The notes below the pieces were generated by a model, which was given only the letters and a program-made list of their open reading frames with translations, was not told where the DNA came from and made no database searches. DNA of 6,984 nt from the NCBI GenBank assembly GCA_002483865.1, contig DLIT01000182.1, positions 1 through 6,984 of the forward strand, given 5' to 3'. Position 1 is the stretch's first letter. Each line of letters opens with the position of its first letter. The position numbers were made by a program, and so were the translations under genes. Of the stretch, positions 1-5,894 are shown in pieces. The DNA comes from Brevundimonas sp. UBA7635. GTDB taxonomy: Bacteria; Pseudomonadota; Alphaproteobacteria; Caulobacterales; Caulobacteraceae.

Positions 1-52
1 CAGAGACGTGACGGTCGAGGGTCTGGATCCTTGGGACAGGCCCAAGGATGAC
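1..52. repeat. Paired palindromic intergenic repeat, copy 1, left end cut by window edge
   Basis: The intact palindromic arm is at 22-52: ATCCTTGGG (27-35), a 5-nt loop ACAGG, then CCCAAGGAT (40-48 or thereabouts), bounded by TCTGG and GAC. It is identical base for base to the right arm of the second copy at 605-635. The window opens with CAGAGACG, which matches the end of the second copy's left arm (556-563), so most of this copy's left arm lies outside the window. The interior between the arms is only about 17 nt. Palindromes of the GTCATCC...GGATCCAGA type are common between genes in alphaproteobacterial chromosomes (family knowledge, not searched here). No transposase is seen nearby. Confidence 0.8.
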
Positions 53-128
53 GGGGGGAAGAGGCTGGCTGGTGTTTTTTGGGCTCGGCCCGGCTGTATG
101 CGAGAGGGCGAGATGGTAGAGGCCAGGG

Positions 129-491
129 ATGAACAGTGTGCGTGGTCTTTGGCTTAAGCCCATCAGTGAGAAGACCTTTGTGGCGGCCATGCTGGTCAGT
201 TGGGTCTGCTTGATCCTCTTTGCGGTGCCTGTCCTGAAATATCTGGCCTTTGTCCCGGCGGCTCTGATCTCCGGATGGGCGATGAGGCAGCGGCTTGAAG
301 CCCTGCAAAAGCCGGCGTGGATCGCGGTTGTCCCCATGGTCAGCTATGCCGCCTTGACGCTTTGCTGGCATCTGGTGGGGGCTCGGGTTGCGCCTGATTT
401 TGCGGGTGCCACGGCCGTGTTTGCCTTTGGCACCGGCGCTTGGGCCGGGCTTTGGGTCTTTGAGCAGGGACGGAAGTTGCAGCGTCCGTGA
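129..491 (+). CDS. Small multi-spanning inner-membrane protein, function unknown
   Basis: This 120-residue protein is not one I recognise. It has four hydrophobic stretches, at about residues 17-36, 38-52, 63-84 and 91-111, separated by short loops; a basic loop (RQRLEALQK, 53-61) lies between the second and third, and the C-terminus is basic (GRKLQRP). This predicts a compact inner-membrane protein with no visible catalytic motif, soluble domain or signal for export. The ATG at 129 is favoured because AGAGG (118-122) sits 6 nt upstream; the other upstream ATGs at 98 and 113 are out of frame. The gene stands alone between two copies of a paired palindromic repeat, with a G/C-rich stem-loop (492-516) immediately after its stop. 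The hydrophobic pattern is consistent over the whole frame, which supports a real gene. A spurious frame is less likely but possible. Confidence 0.65.
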   Translation: MNSVRGLWLKPISEKTFVAAMLVSWVCLILFAVPVLKYLAFVPAALISGWAMRQRLEALQKPAWIAVVPMVSYAALTLCWHLVGARVAPDFAGATAVFAFGTGAWAGLWVFEQGRKLQRP

Positions 492-516
492 AGGGGCGGG
501 TTGGTGCCTTGCCCCT
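492..516 (+). terminator. Possible weak terminator stem-loop after the small membrane gene
   Basis: AGGGGC (492-497) can pair with GCCCCT (511-516), extended inward by two G-T pairs and one G-C pair to a loop of about 7 nt. It begins one base after the TGA at 489-491. No T-run follows, so it is not a canonical intrinsic terminator. The palindromic repeat starting at 529 adds two more hairpins that could help stop or stabilise the transcript. The role is inferred. Confidence 0.3.
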
Positions 517-528
517 CGTTCAAATCGC

Positions 529-635
529 GTCATCCTCGGCCCCGTGCCGAGGATCCAGAGACGTTGCGGTTCAAGGGTCGTCTGCAGTCGGTGCGGTCGA
601 GGGGTCTGGATCCTTGGGACAGGCCCAAGGATGAC
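529..635. repeat. Paired palindromic intergenic repeat, copy 2, complete
   Basis: Two 31-nt arms face each other: the left at 529-559 and the right at 605-635, each inverted relative to the other. The left arm folds as ATCCTCGGC (532-540), loop CCCGT, GCCGAGGAT (546-554). The right arm folds as ATCCTTGGG (610-618), loop ACAGG, CCCAAGGAT (624-632). The left arm and the reverse complement of the right agree at 26 of 31 positions. Four of the five differences fall as two paired changes that keep the stem intact. The 45-nt interior holds two imperfect repeats of TGCGGTCGAGGG (from 565 and from 592). This looks like a REP/BIME-type non-autonomous element rather than part of a gene. The reading frames that cross it are incidental. 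Confidence 0.8.
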
Positions 636-842
636 GCGAGGGGAAGTAAACGGGCGGTCACTGGCGTGACGGCTGTCAAATTGTAGCGGAAACCTTGGCG
701 GCGCTGACGGATTGTTACGCCTTCGTAGTGGCCTTCGCAGGTGCAGCGCGCTATTCCGAAGCACCGCAAGCGGGACTCATTCCCGCAGGCACAATCTGCG
801 GGCGACGGCTCGCAAGTCTGACCATGGCTCAGGGACGGCAAG
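636..842 (+). promoter_or_regulatory. ppdK upstream region with a leader stem-loop
   Basis: About 207 nt separate the repeat from the ppdK start codon, and I see no convincing gene in them. The clearest element is CCCGCAG (782-788), a 7-nt loop, then CTGCGGG (796-802): a perfect 7-bp stem that ends 40 nt before the ATG. No T-run follows it. A short imperfect tandem repeat (GCCTTCGTAGTG, then GCCTTCGCAGGTG) occupies 719-743. I tried to place -35/-10 boxes and found none that fit well, so the promoter is presumed to be here but is not located. The ribosome-binding site is AGGGA at 831-835, 7 nt before the ATG. Confidence 0.4.
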
Positions 843-3533
843 ATGACCAAGTGGGTGTACGGCTTCGGTGGGGGATCCGCTGACGGCGACGCGTCGATGA
901 AGAACCTTCTTGGCGGCAAGGGAGCGAACCTCGCCGAGATGTCGTCGCTGGGCCTGCCGGTGCCTCCGGGCTTTACGGTCACGACGGAGGCCTGCGTCCA
1001 CTATTACTCGAACGGCCAGTCCTATCCGGCCGCGCTGGCTGAGCAGGTCGCCGATGGGCTGAAGACGGTCGAAGGCATTGTGGGCAAGACCTTTGGTGAT
1101 GCCTCCAACCCCCTGCTGGTCTCGGTGCGCTCGGGCGCCCGCGCCTCGATGCCGGGCATGATGGACACCGTCCTGAACCTGGGCCTGAACGACCAGACGG
1201 TCGAGGGCCTGGCCAGGCTGTCGGGCGACCGCCGTTTTGCCTTTGATTCCTATCGCCGCTTCATCACCATGTATTCCAATGTGGTGCTGGGCCTGGGCCA
1301 TGACCAGTTCGAGGAAGTCCTGGACGACCACAAGGACCGCCTGGGCATCTCGGTCGATACCGAGCTTACTGCCGAGAACTGGGAAAAGGTCGTCGCCGAC
1401 TACAAGGACCTGGTCGAGCGCGAGCTGGGCGAACCCTTCCCGCAGGATCCGAAGGATCAACTGTGGGGGGCTATTTCGGCTGTCTTCGCCAGCTGGATGA
1501 ACGACCGGGCGAAATTCTATCGCCGAATGCACGACATTCCTGAAAGCTGGGGTACGGCCGTCAACGTCCAGTCGATGGTGTTCGGCAATATGGGCGACAC
1601 CTCGGCCACCGGCGTGGCCTTTACCCGCAACCCGTCGACCGGCGAGAACAAGCTTTATGGCGAGTTCCTGATCAACGCCCAGGGCGAGGACGTGGTGGCC
1701 GGTATCCGCACCCCGCAATCCCTGACCAGGGCTGGCCGCGAGGAGATGGGCGAAACCGCTCCCTCAATGGAAGAAGCCATGCCGGAGGTGTTCGGCCAGT
1801 TCGTCGACGTGGTGAACCGCCTGGAGACCCACTATCGTGATATGCAGGACATTGAGTTCACGGTCGAGCAGGGCCGCCTGTGGATGTTGCAGACCCGCAA
1901 CGGCAAGCGCACGGCCAAGTCAGCGCTGAAGATCGCCGTGGACCTGGCCTCCGAAGGCGTGATCTCAGAAGAAGAAGCGGTCAGCCGCGTTGAGCCCGCG
2001 GCGCTGGACCAGCTGCTGCACCCGACGCTGGATCCCAAGGCCGAGCGGATCGTGGTGGCCCAGGGCCTGCCGGCCTCGCCCGGTGCCGCAACCGGCAAGA
2101 TCGTCTTCGACGCCGATGAGGCCGAGCGCCTGTCCCAGGTCGGCGATGCCGTCATCCTGGTGCGCGAGGAAACCAGTCCCGAGGATATCCACGGCATGCA
2201 TGCCGCCCGCGGCATCGTCACGGCGCGCGGTGGCATGACCTCGCACGCCGCTGTTGTGGCGCGCGGCATGGGCCGCCCGTGTGTCTCGGGCGCGGGAGAA
2301 ATCCGCATCAATGAAAAGGATGCGAGCTTCACCGTGCGCGGCCGCACCTTCAAGGCCGGTGAAGTCATCACCATCGATGGTGGCAAGGGCGAGGTCCTGG
2401 ACGGTGCCGTGCCGATGATCGAGCCGGAACTGACGGGTGACTTCCAGACCCTGATGGCCTGGGCTGACAAGGTCCGTCGCCTGAAGGTCCGCGCCAATGC
2501 CGAGACCCCGCTGGACGCCCGCACGGCGCGTGGCTTCGGTGCCGAGGGCATCGGTCTGTGCCGCACCGAGCATATGTTCTTTGACGACACCCGCATCGCC
2601 GCCGTGCGCGAGATGATCCTGGCCGATGACGAGGCCGGTCGCCGCGCCGCCCTGGCCAAGATCGCACCGTTCCAGAAGTCGGACTTCACCGAGCTGTTCA
2701 CCATCATGAGCGGCCTGCCGGTAACGGTGCGCCTGCTGGACCCGCCGCTGCACGAGTTTATCCCGCACACCGAGGCGGAAATGGACGCTCTGGCGGTGTC
2801 GCAGGGGCTGGATGCCAACAAGCTGAAGCATCGCGCCAAGGAACTGCATGAAACCAACCCCATGCTGGGCCATCGTGGCTGCCGCCTGGGTGTCGCCTAT
2901 CCTGAAATCTATGAAATGCAGGTCCGGGCCATCCTGGAAGCCGCCCTTGAGGTGAAGAAGGTGTCGGGCGTGGCTCCGATCCCGGAGATCATGCACCCGC
3001 TGGTCGCCCTGGGCCTGGAGATGAAATACCTGCGCGAGCTGACCGATCGCACGGCCAGAGCCGTGTTCGAGCAGGCGGGCGACAGTGTCGAATATCTGGT
3101 CGGGACCATGGTGGAGCTGCCGCGCGCGGCCCTGCGCGCCGGGGACCTGGCCGAACACGCCGAGTTCTTCTCGTTTGGCACCAATGACCTGACCCAGACC
3201 ACGTTTGGCATCAGCCGCGATGACTCGGGTCGGTTCCTGCAAGCCTATCTGGACAAGGGCATCTTCGAGAACGACCCGTTCGTGCGCCTGGATCAGAACG
3301 GTGTGGGCGACCTGATCCGCATTGCAGAGGACCGGGGCCGGGCCCAGCGTGCGGGGATGAAGATGGGCATTTGTGGCGAACATGGCGGCGATCCGTCCTC
3401 GATCGCCTTCTGCGAGGAAGTGGGTCTGGACTATGTGTCGTGCTCGCCTTACCGCGTGCCGATCGCCCGTCTGGCCGCCGCCCAGGCCGCCTTGGCTCTG
3501 TCGTCGGGCGAGGCGCGGGAAAAGGACCGCTAG
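843..3533 (+). CDS. ppdK: Pyruvate, phosphate dikinase
   Basis: This cytosolic enzyme interconverts pyruvate + ATP + Pi and PEP + AMP + PPi, a gluconeogenic or glycolytic step at the PEP-pyruvate node. At 896 residues it is full length for bacterial PPDK (about 870-900). The N-terminal ATP-grasp domain (about 1-355) carries GGKGANLAEM with Lys26, Arg96 in VRSGAR, and Glu338/Gln350 in IEFTVEQGRLWMLQTR. The swivelling phosphohistidine domain (about 400-520) has GGMTSHAAVV with catalytic His468. The PEP/pyruvate barrel (about 530-890) has Arg574 (LCRTEH), Arg630 (VRLLDPP), Glu758 (MVELPRA), Asn781-Asp782 (FGTNDLTQ) and Cys844 (GICGEHGG). These match the Clostridium symbiosum active-site residues as I recall them, with offsets of 4, 15 and 13. 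Thr466, two residues before the histidine, is where the DUF299-type regulatory protein acts in characterised PPDKs; no such gene is in this window. AGGGA 7 nt upstream supports the ATG. It appears monocistronic, closed by a terminator 27 nt after the stop. Confidence 0.98.
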   Translation: MTKWVYGFGGGSADGDASMKNLLGGKGANLAEMSSLGLPVPPGFTVTTEACVHYYSNGQSYPAALAEQVADGLKTVEGIVGKTFGDASNPLLVSVRSGARASMPGMMDTVLNLGLNDQTVEGLARLSGDRRFAFDSYRRFITMYSNVVLGLGHDQFEEVLDDHKDRLGISVDTELTAENWEKVVADYKDLVERELGEPFPQDPKDQLWGAISAVFASWMNDRAKFYRRMHDIPESWGTAVNVQSMVFGNMGDTSATGVAFTRNPSTGENKLYGEFLINAQGEDVVAGIRTPQSLTRAGREEMGETAPSMEEAMPEVFGQFVDVVNRLETHYRDMQDIEFTVEQGRLWMLQTRNGKRTAKSALKIAVDLASEGVISEEEAVSRVEPAALDQLLHPTLDPKAERIVVAQGLPASPGAATGKIVFDADEAERLSQVGDAVILVREETSPEDIHGMHAARGIVTARGGMTSHAAVVARGMGRPCVSGAGEIRINEKDASFTVRGRTFKAGEVITIDGGKGEVLDGAVPMIEPELTGDFQTLMAWADKVRRLKVRANAETPLDARTARGFGAEGIGLCRTEHMFFDDTRIAAVREMILADDEAGRRAALAKIAPFQKSDFTELFTIMSGLPVTVRLLDPPLHEFIPHTEAEMDALAVSQGLDANKLKHRAKELHETNPMLGHRGCRLGVAYPEIYEMQVRAILEAALEVKKVSGVAPIPEIMHPLVALGLEMKYLRELTDRTARAVFEQAGDSVEYLVGTMVELPRAALRAGDLAEHAEFFSFGTNDLTQTTFGISRDDSGRFLQAYLDKGIFENDPFVRLDQNGVGDLIRIAEDRGRAQRAGMKMGICGEHGGDPSSIAFCEEVGLDYVSCSPYRVPIARLAAAQAALALSSGEAREKDR

Positions 3534-3555
3534 GTTCTTATAAAAGCAAAGCTGG

Positions 3556-3584
3556 AAAAGGGCGGCCTTTGGGTCGCCTTTTTT
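3556..3584 (+). terminator. Intrinsic terminator of ppdK
   Basis: GGCGGCC (3561-3567), a 4-nt loop TTTG, then GGTCGCC (3572-3578) form a 7-bp stem with one G-T pair. It is followed directly by six T residues (3579-3584), and AAAAG precedes it so that the stem can be extended by pairing with the T-run. The stem begins 27 nt after the ppdK TAG, a textbook Rho-independent layout. Confidence 0.9.
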
Positions 3585-3604
3585 CTTGCCGATTTTAGTC
3601 TTTA

Positions 3605-3634
3605 TTGACCAAACACGGTGTGTGTTTCCAATCT
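3605..3634 (+). promoter_or_regulatory. Possible promoter with an internal dyad upstream of the outer-membrane gene
   Basis: TTGACC at 3605-3610 is a good -35-like hexamer. A spacer of 17-18 nt leads to CAATCT (3629-3634), only a poor -10 match. The spacer holds a 6-bp inverted repeat, AAACAC (3611-3616) and GTGTTT (3622-3627), separated by GGTGT. A protein bound there would lie between the two promoter boxes. This would leave a leader of roughly 110 nt before the start codon at 3755. The boxes are inferred by eye. Confidence 0.3.
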
Positions 3635-3754
3635 CACACAGCTTAACTCGATGTAAAAGACAGGGGAACACGGCTGAGTGCCTGCCGTTTTCATCTCCGA
3701 TCCAAGTCGTATGGCGAGTTTGCTGAACGACTTTCAATGGACAGGAGAGTTTTG

Positions 3755-4303
3755 ATGCTTACGCGTATGATTTCTGCTGGTGCTCTGGCTGCCGTTGCTT
3801 TTGGTGGCGCTGCTGCTGCCCAGACCGGCCCGGGTTATTTTTCGGGGACCACCTATTACGGCTCCATGGGCTATTCGCAGCTGGATCAGTCGGATGGTGA
3901 CCTGGGGGCCATTACGGGTCGCCTGGGCGCGAAGTTCACCCCCTATATCGGTGCCGAAGGCGAGGTGTCGGTGGGGGTGAAGGATGATGACTTTACTGTG
4001 GGCGGCGTCGAAGGCTCGGTGAAGCACGAGTATGACGCTGCAGCCTATCTGGTGGGCACCTTGCCGGTCACTGACCAGTTCGAGCTGTTCGCCCGGGGCG
4101 GCTATGGCACGACCAGCATCAAGTCCGAGCTCGCCGGGGTGGAGCGCCAGGCTGACGGCACCAGCTGGAACTATGGTGCTGGTGCCAACTTCTTCCTGGA
4201 CGGCCAGAACGGCATCCGGGGTGACTGGACCCGTCGCGACTTTACCGACAGCGATGCGGGTGAAGTGGACGTCTATTCGGTCTCCTACGTCCGTCGCTTC
4301 TAA
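3755..4303 (+). CDS. Outer-membrane beta-barrel protein, small (8-strand-like) type
   Basis: The product is a 182-residue envelope protein. Residues 1-22 form a signal peptide (basic TR start, hydrophobic SAGALAAVAFGGAAAA) with a likely cut at AAA|Q after Ala22. The mature part has alternating polar/hydrophobic strands rich in Gly and aromatics (GTTYYGSMGYSQL, YIGAEGEVSVGV, AAYLVGTLPV, ELFARGGYGTTS, NYGAGANFFL), and ends in YSVSYVRRF. The terminal Phe is the usual signal for BAM-mediated insertion. Length and pattern fit the OmpA-like/OMP_b-brl superfamily of about eight strands. No peptidoglycan-binding OmpA domain follows, so its role (structural, adhesive or protective) cannot be told from sequence. 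An in-frame ATG lies at 3737, but the ATG at 3755 is preferred because AGGAG (3743-3747) sits 7 nt before it and the signal peptide then begins cleanly. It is flanked by terminators on both sides, so it is likely transcribed alone. Confidence 0.88.
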   Translation: MLTRMISAGALAAVAFGGAAAAQTGPGYFSGTTYYGSMGYSQLDQSDGDLGAITGRLGAKFTPYIGAEGEVSVGVKDDDFTVGGVEGSVKHEYDAAAYLVGTLPVTDQFELFARGGYGTTSIKSELAGVERQADGTSWNYGAGANFFLDGQNGIRGDWTRRDFTDSDAGEVDVYSVSYVRRF

Positions 4304-4326
4304 GACGGATAGGCCCTGACATGAAG

Positions 4327-4358
4327 AAGGCCCGCTCCGGATCGGAGCGGGCCTTTTT
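4327..4358 (+). terminator. Strong intrinsic terminator between convergent genes
   Basis: GGCCCGCTCCG (4329-4339) and CGGAGCGGGCC (4343-4353) form a perfect 11-bp stem with a 3-nt loop GAT. It is followed by TTTTT (4354-4358) and preceded by AA that can extend the stem. It ends the outer-membrane gene, whose stop is at 4301-4303. Read on the minus strand the same stem is followed by TTCTTC, so it probably also stops the 88-residue gene that ends at 4376. Confidence 0.92.
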
Positions 4359-4375
4359 CATGGTCGCGAGGCGTG

Positions 4376-4642
4376 TCAGATCACGCCAGGGGCAAGGGCC
4401 CAACGCAGCGAGTTCTCACCAAAGGGTTTGATGAAGAAGTCGCGATAGGCCTCAAACACCTCGACAATGCGGGCCTTGAGGTCTTGGGTCACCGATTCAC
4501 CACGCTGACGCTTAAGAGCAGCAACGCAGCTGACAACCGTATCCTGGTGGGCGGCACCGCCCATATGTTTCAGCACCGTGGCGACATCTGCCGCCAAAGG
4601 ATCCTTGAGCTTTTCTGCCCAGGGTGAGACCGTCTGAGTCAT
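4376..4642 (-). CDS. Small helical protein of unknown function, 88 residues
   Basis: I do not recognise this protein. It is soluble, with no signal peptide or membrane segment. Predicted helices lie at about 7-27 (WAEKLKDPLAADVATVLKHM), 31-47 (AHQDTVVSCVAALKRQR) and 52-70 (TQDLKARIVEVFEAYRDFF), followed by a short tail (KPFGENSLRWALAPGVI). The turn GGAAH between the first two helices gives it a helix-turn-helix or winged-helix look, so a small regulator is possible, but this is inference only. The ATG at 4642 gives a natural start (MTQTVSPWAEKL) with a weak GGA-containing ribosome site about 6-7 nt upstream. A GTG at 4669 would add nine residues and has no better site. It lies 98 nt downstream of the KAS III gene on the same strand, with a perfect dyad in the gap, and runs into the shared terminator at its 3' end. 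Confidence 0.75.
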   Translation of the reverse strand: MTQTVSPWAEKLKDPLAADVATVLKHMGGAAHQDTVVSCVAALKRQRGESVTQDLKARIVEVFEAYRDFFIKPFGENSLRWALAPGVI

Positions 4643-4699
4643 GCGGGTTCCGTTCCCTAGTTCTCGCACGCTTCAAGGGTTTGCAAAAAATGATGAGAA

Positions 4700-4718
4700 G
4701 TGCAAGCGGTGCTTGCAC
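4700..4718. promoter_or_regulatory. Perfect 8+8 bp dyad between the KAS III gene and the 88-residue gene
   Basis: GTGCAAGC (4700-4707), spacer GGT, then GCTTGCAC (4711-4718) form a perfect inverted repeat. It lies 22 nt past the KAS III stop and 57 nt before the ATG of the 88-residue gene. On the minus strand it is followed by TTCTCATCATTTTTTG, so it could be a terminator for the KAS III gene, though the T-run starts about 8 nt after the stem. The symmetry and position also suit an operator for the downstream gene. The sequence does not decide between the two. Confidence 0.5.
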
Positions 4719-4740
4719 GATTGATTCTCGATCCCCCCAA

Positions 4741-5886
4741 TTAGGGGCGCTTTTGCACAAAAACTGTGCCGGCCGAGTAGCCTGCGCCGAAGCTGCAGAT
4801 CAGGCCGGTCTCACCAGGCGCGAAACCCTCATTGTGAAGGTGGAAGGCGATGATCGAGCCCGCCGATGAGGTGTTGGCATAGTCGTCCAGGATGATGACG
4901 TTTTCTTCCGGCGAGGGATCGCGGCCCAGGACCTTGCGGCCGATCAACTGGTTCATGTTGATGTTGGCCTGATGCAGCCACAGGCGCTTTAGGCCATGCG
5001 GGTCCAGGCTCAGCTCGGCGGCGTGGCTCAGGATCATGTCCGAGACCATGGGCACGACCTCCTTGAAGACCTTGCGGCCCTGCTGGACGAACATCTTGTC
5101 GGTCAGGCCGTCGCTGCCGACCGGTTCAATGCCGTCGGTCGGCAGGGCGGCCTTGTTCAGGAAGCCGAAGTTGTTGCGGATATTGTTAGAGAAGCTGGTT
5201 TGAAGGCGGGTGCCCAGGATGTCCCAGCCACCGGGCCCAGCCTGGTCCTCGGCCTCGATGATAACGGCAGTGGCCACATCGCCAAAGATGAAGTGGCTGT
5301 CGCGGTCCTTGAAGTTCAGATGGGCCGAGCAGATTTCGGGATTGACCATCAGCACGGCCTTGACCGAGCCCGAGGCAACGAAGTCAGCGGCGGTCTTGAT
5401 GCCAAAGGTGGCCGAGGAACAGGCCACGTTCATGTCAAAGGCAAAGCCATCGATGCCCAGCGCCTGCTGCACCTCGATGGCCATGGCCGGATAGGGGCGC
5501 TGCATGTTCGAGGCGGCGCAGATGACGGCCCCGATTTCGCTGGCGGGCTTGCCCCAGCTGGCGATGGCGTCGCGGGCTGCGCGCACGGCCATATCGGCCA
5601 GAATCGACAGCTCGTCGTTAGTGCGGGCCGCCAGGTGGGGGGTCATGCGCTCGGGATCCAGGATGCCCGACTTGTCCATGACGTAGCGCGACTTGATGCC
5701 CGAGGCCTTTTCGATGAAGGCCTCGGACGAGTGCGACTTGGCCTCGACCTCGCCCGCCTCGATGGCGACGGCGTTGGCCGCGTTCCAGCCGTCAGCCCAG
5801 GCGTTGTAGGCGGCGACCAGCTCGGCGTTGGAGACCGACTGTTCCGGGGTGAAGAGACCCGTGGCGGAGATGATGGCTTTATGCAC
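4741..5886 (-). CDS. fabH: Beta-ketoacyl-ACP synthase III, long form (beta-ketodecanoyl-ACP synthase-like)
   Basis: This cytosolic thiolase-fold enzyme condenses an acyl primer (usually acyl-CoA) with malonyl-ACP, starting or re-entering fatty-acid synthesis. The catalytic triad is visible: Cys156 in DMNVACSSATFG, His305 in WLHQANINMN, Asn338 in DYANTSSAGS, with the closing glycine motif SFGAGYSAG (365-373). At 381 residues it is about 55-60 longer than housekeeping FabH (about 320). Much of the extra length is near the N-terminus (about 26-57, AYNAWADGWNAANAV onward), with another insertion around 227-262. The text closely resembles the P. aeruginosa PA3286-type enzyme as I remember it (MHKA start, SSAFIEKASGIKSRYVM, SNNIRNNFGFLN). 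That enzyme prefers octanoyl-CoA and makes beta-ketodecanoyl-ACP, diverting beta-oxidation products into synthesis. Substrate preference here is therefore inferred. The start codon is GTG at 5886, with AGGGA (5900-5896) 9 nt upstream. The gene is alone, without fab neighbours, so it is probably a second KAS III and not the only one. The symbol denotes the family. Confidence 0.92.
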   Translation of the reverse strand: MHKAIISATGLFTPEQSVSNAELVAAYNAWADGWNAANAVAIEAGEVEAKSHSSEAFIEKASGIKSRYVMDKSGILDPERMTPHLAARTNDELSILADMAVRAARDAIASWGKPASEIGAVICAASNMQRPYPAMAIEVQQALGIDGFAFDMNVACSSATFGIKTAADFVASGSVKAVLMVNPEICSAHLNFKDRDSHFIFGDVATAVIIEAEDQAGPGGWDILGTRLQTSFSNNIRNNFGFLNKAALPTDGIEPVGSDGLTDKMFVQQGRKVFKEVVPMVSDMILSHAAELSLDPHGLKRLWLHQANINMNQLIGRKVLGRDPSPEENVIILDDYANTSSAGSIIAFHLHNEGFAPGETGLICSFGAGYSAGTVFVQKRP

Positions 5887-5894
5887 TCAACTTG

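Noticed and set aside
529..635. Insertion sequence or CRISPR array
   Set aside because: There is no transposase gene and no regularly spaced direct repeats with unique spacers. The structure is a pair of inverted hairpins.
636..780. Sigma-70-like promoter boxes in the ppdK leader
   Set aside because: Candidate pairs such as TTGGCG at 695 or TTGTTA at 712 have no acceptable -10 at 16-18 nt.
530..982. A 150-codon minus-strand frame across the repeat and ppdK leader
   Set aside because: It runs through a palindromic repeat and into the 5' end of ppdK in antisense. It is not credible as a gene.
777..1718. A 313-codon minus-strand frame opposite the start of ppdK
   Set aside because: It has the same antisense artefact pattern, with no plausible ribosome site or recognisable domain.
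1965..3737. A 590-codon open frame on the minus strand opposite ppdK
   Set aside because: It is antisense to an unquestionable ppdK. It is rich in His, Gln, Arg and Gly without family motifs, as expected when a G/C-biased third-position gene is read on the other strand.
3737..3754. The earlier in-frame ATG of the barrel gene
   Set aside because: It would put MDRRVL before the signal peptide and would translate the AGGAG ribosome site itself. The ATG at 3755 fits better.
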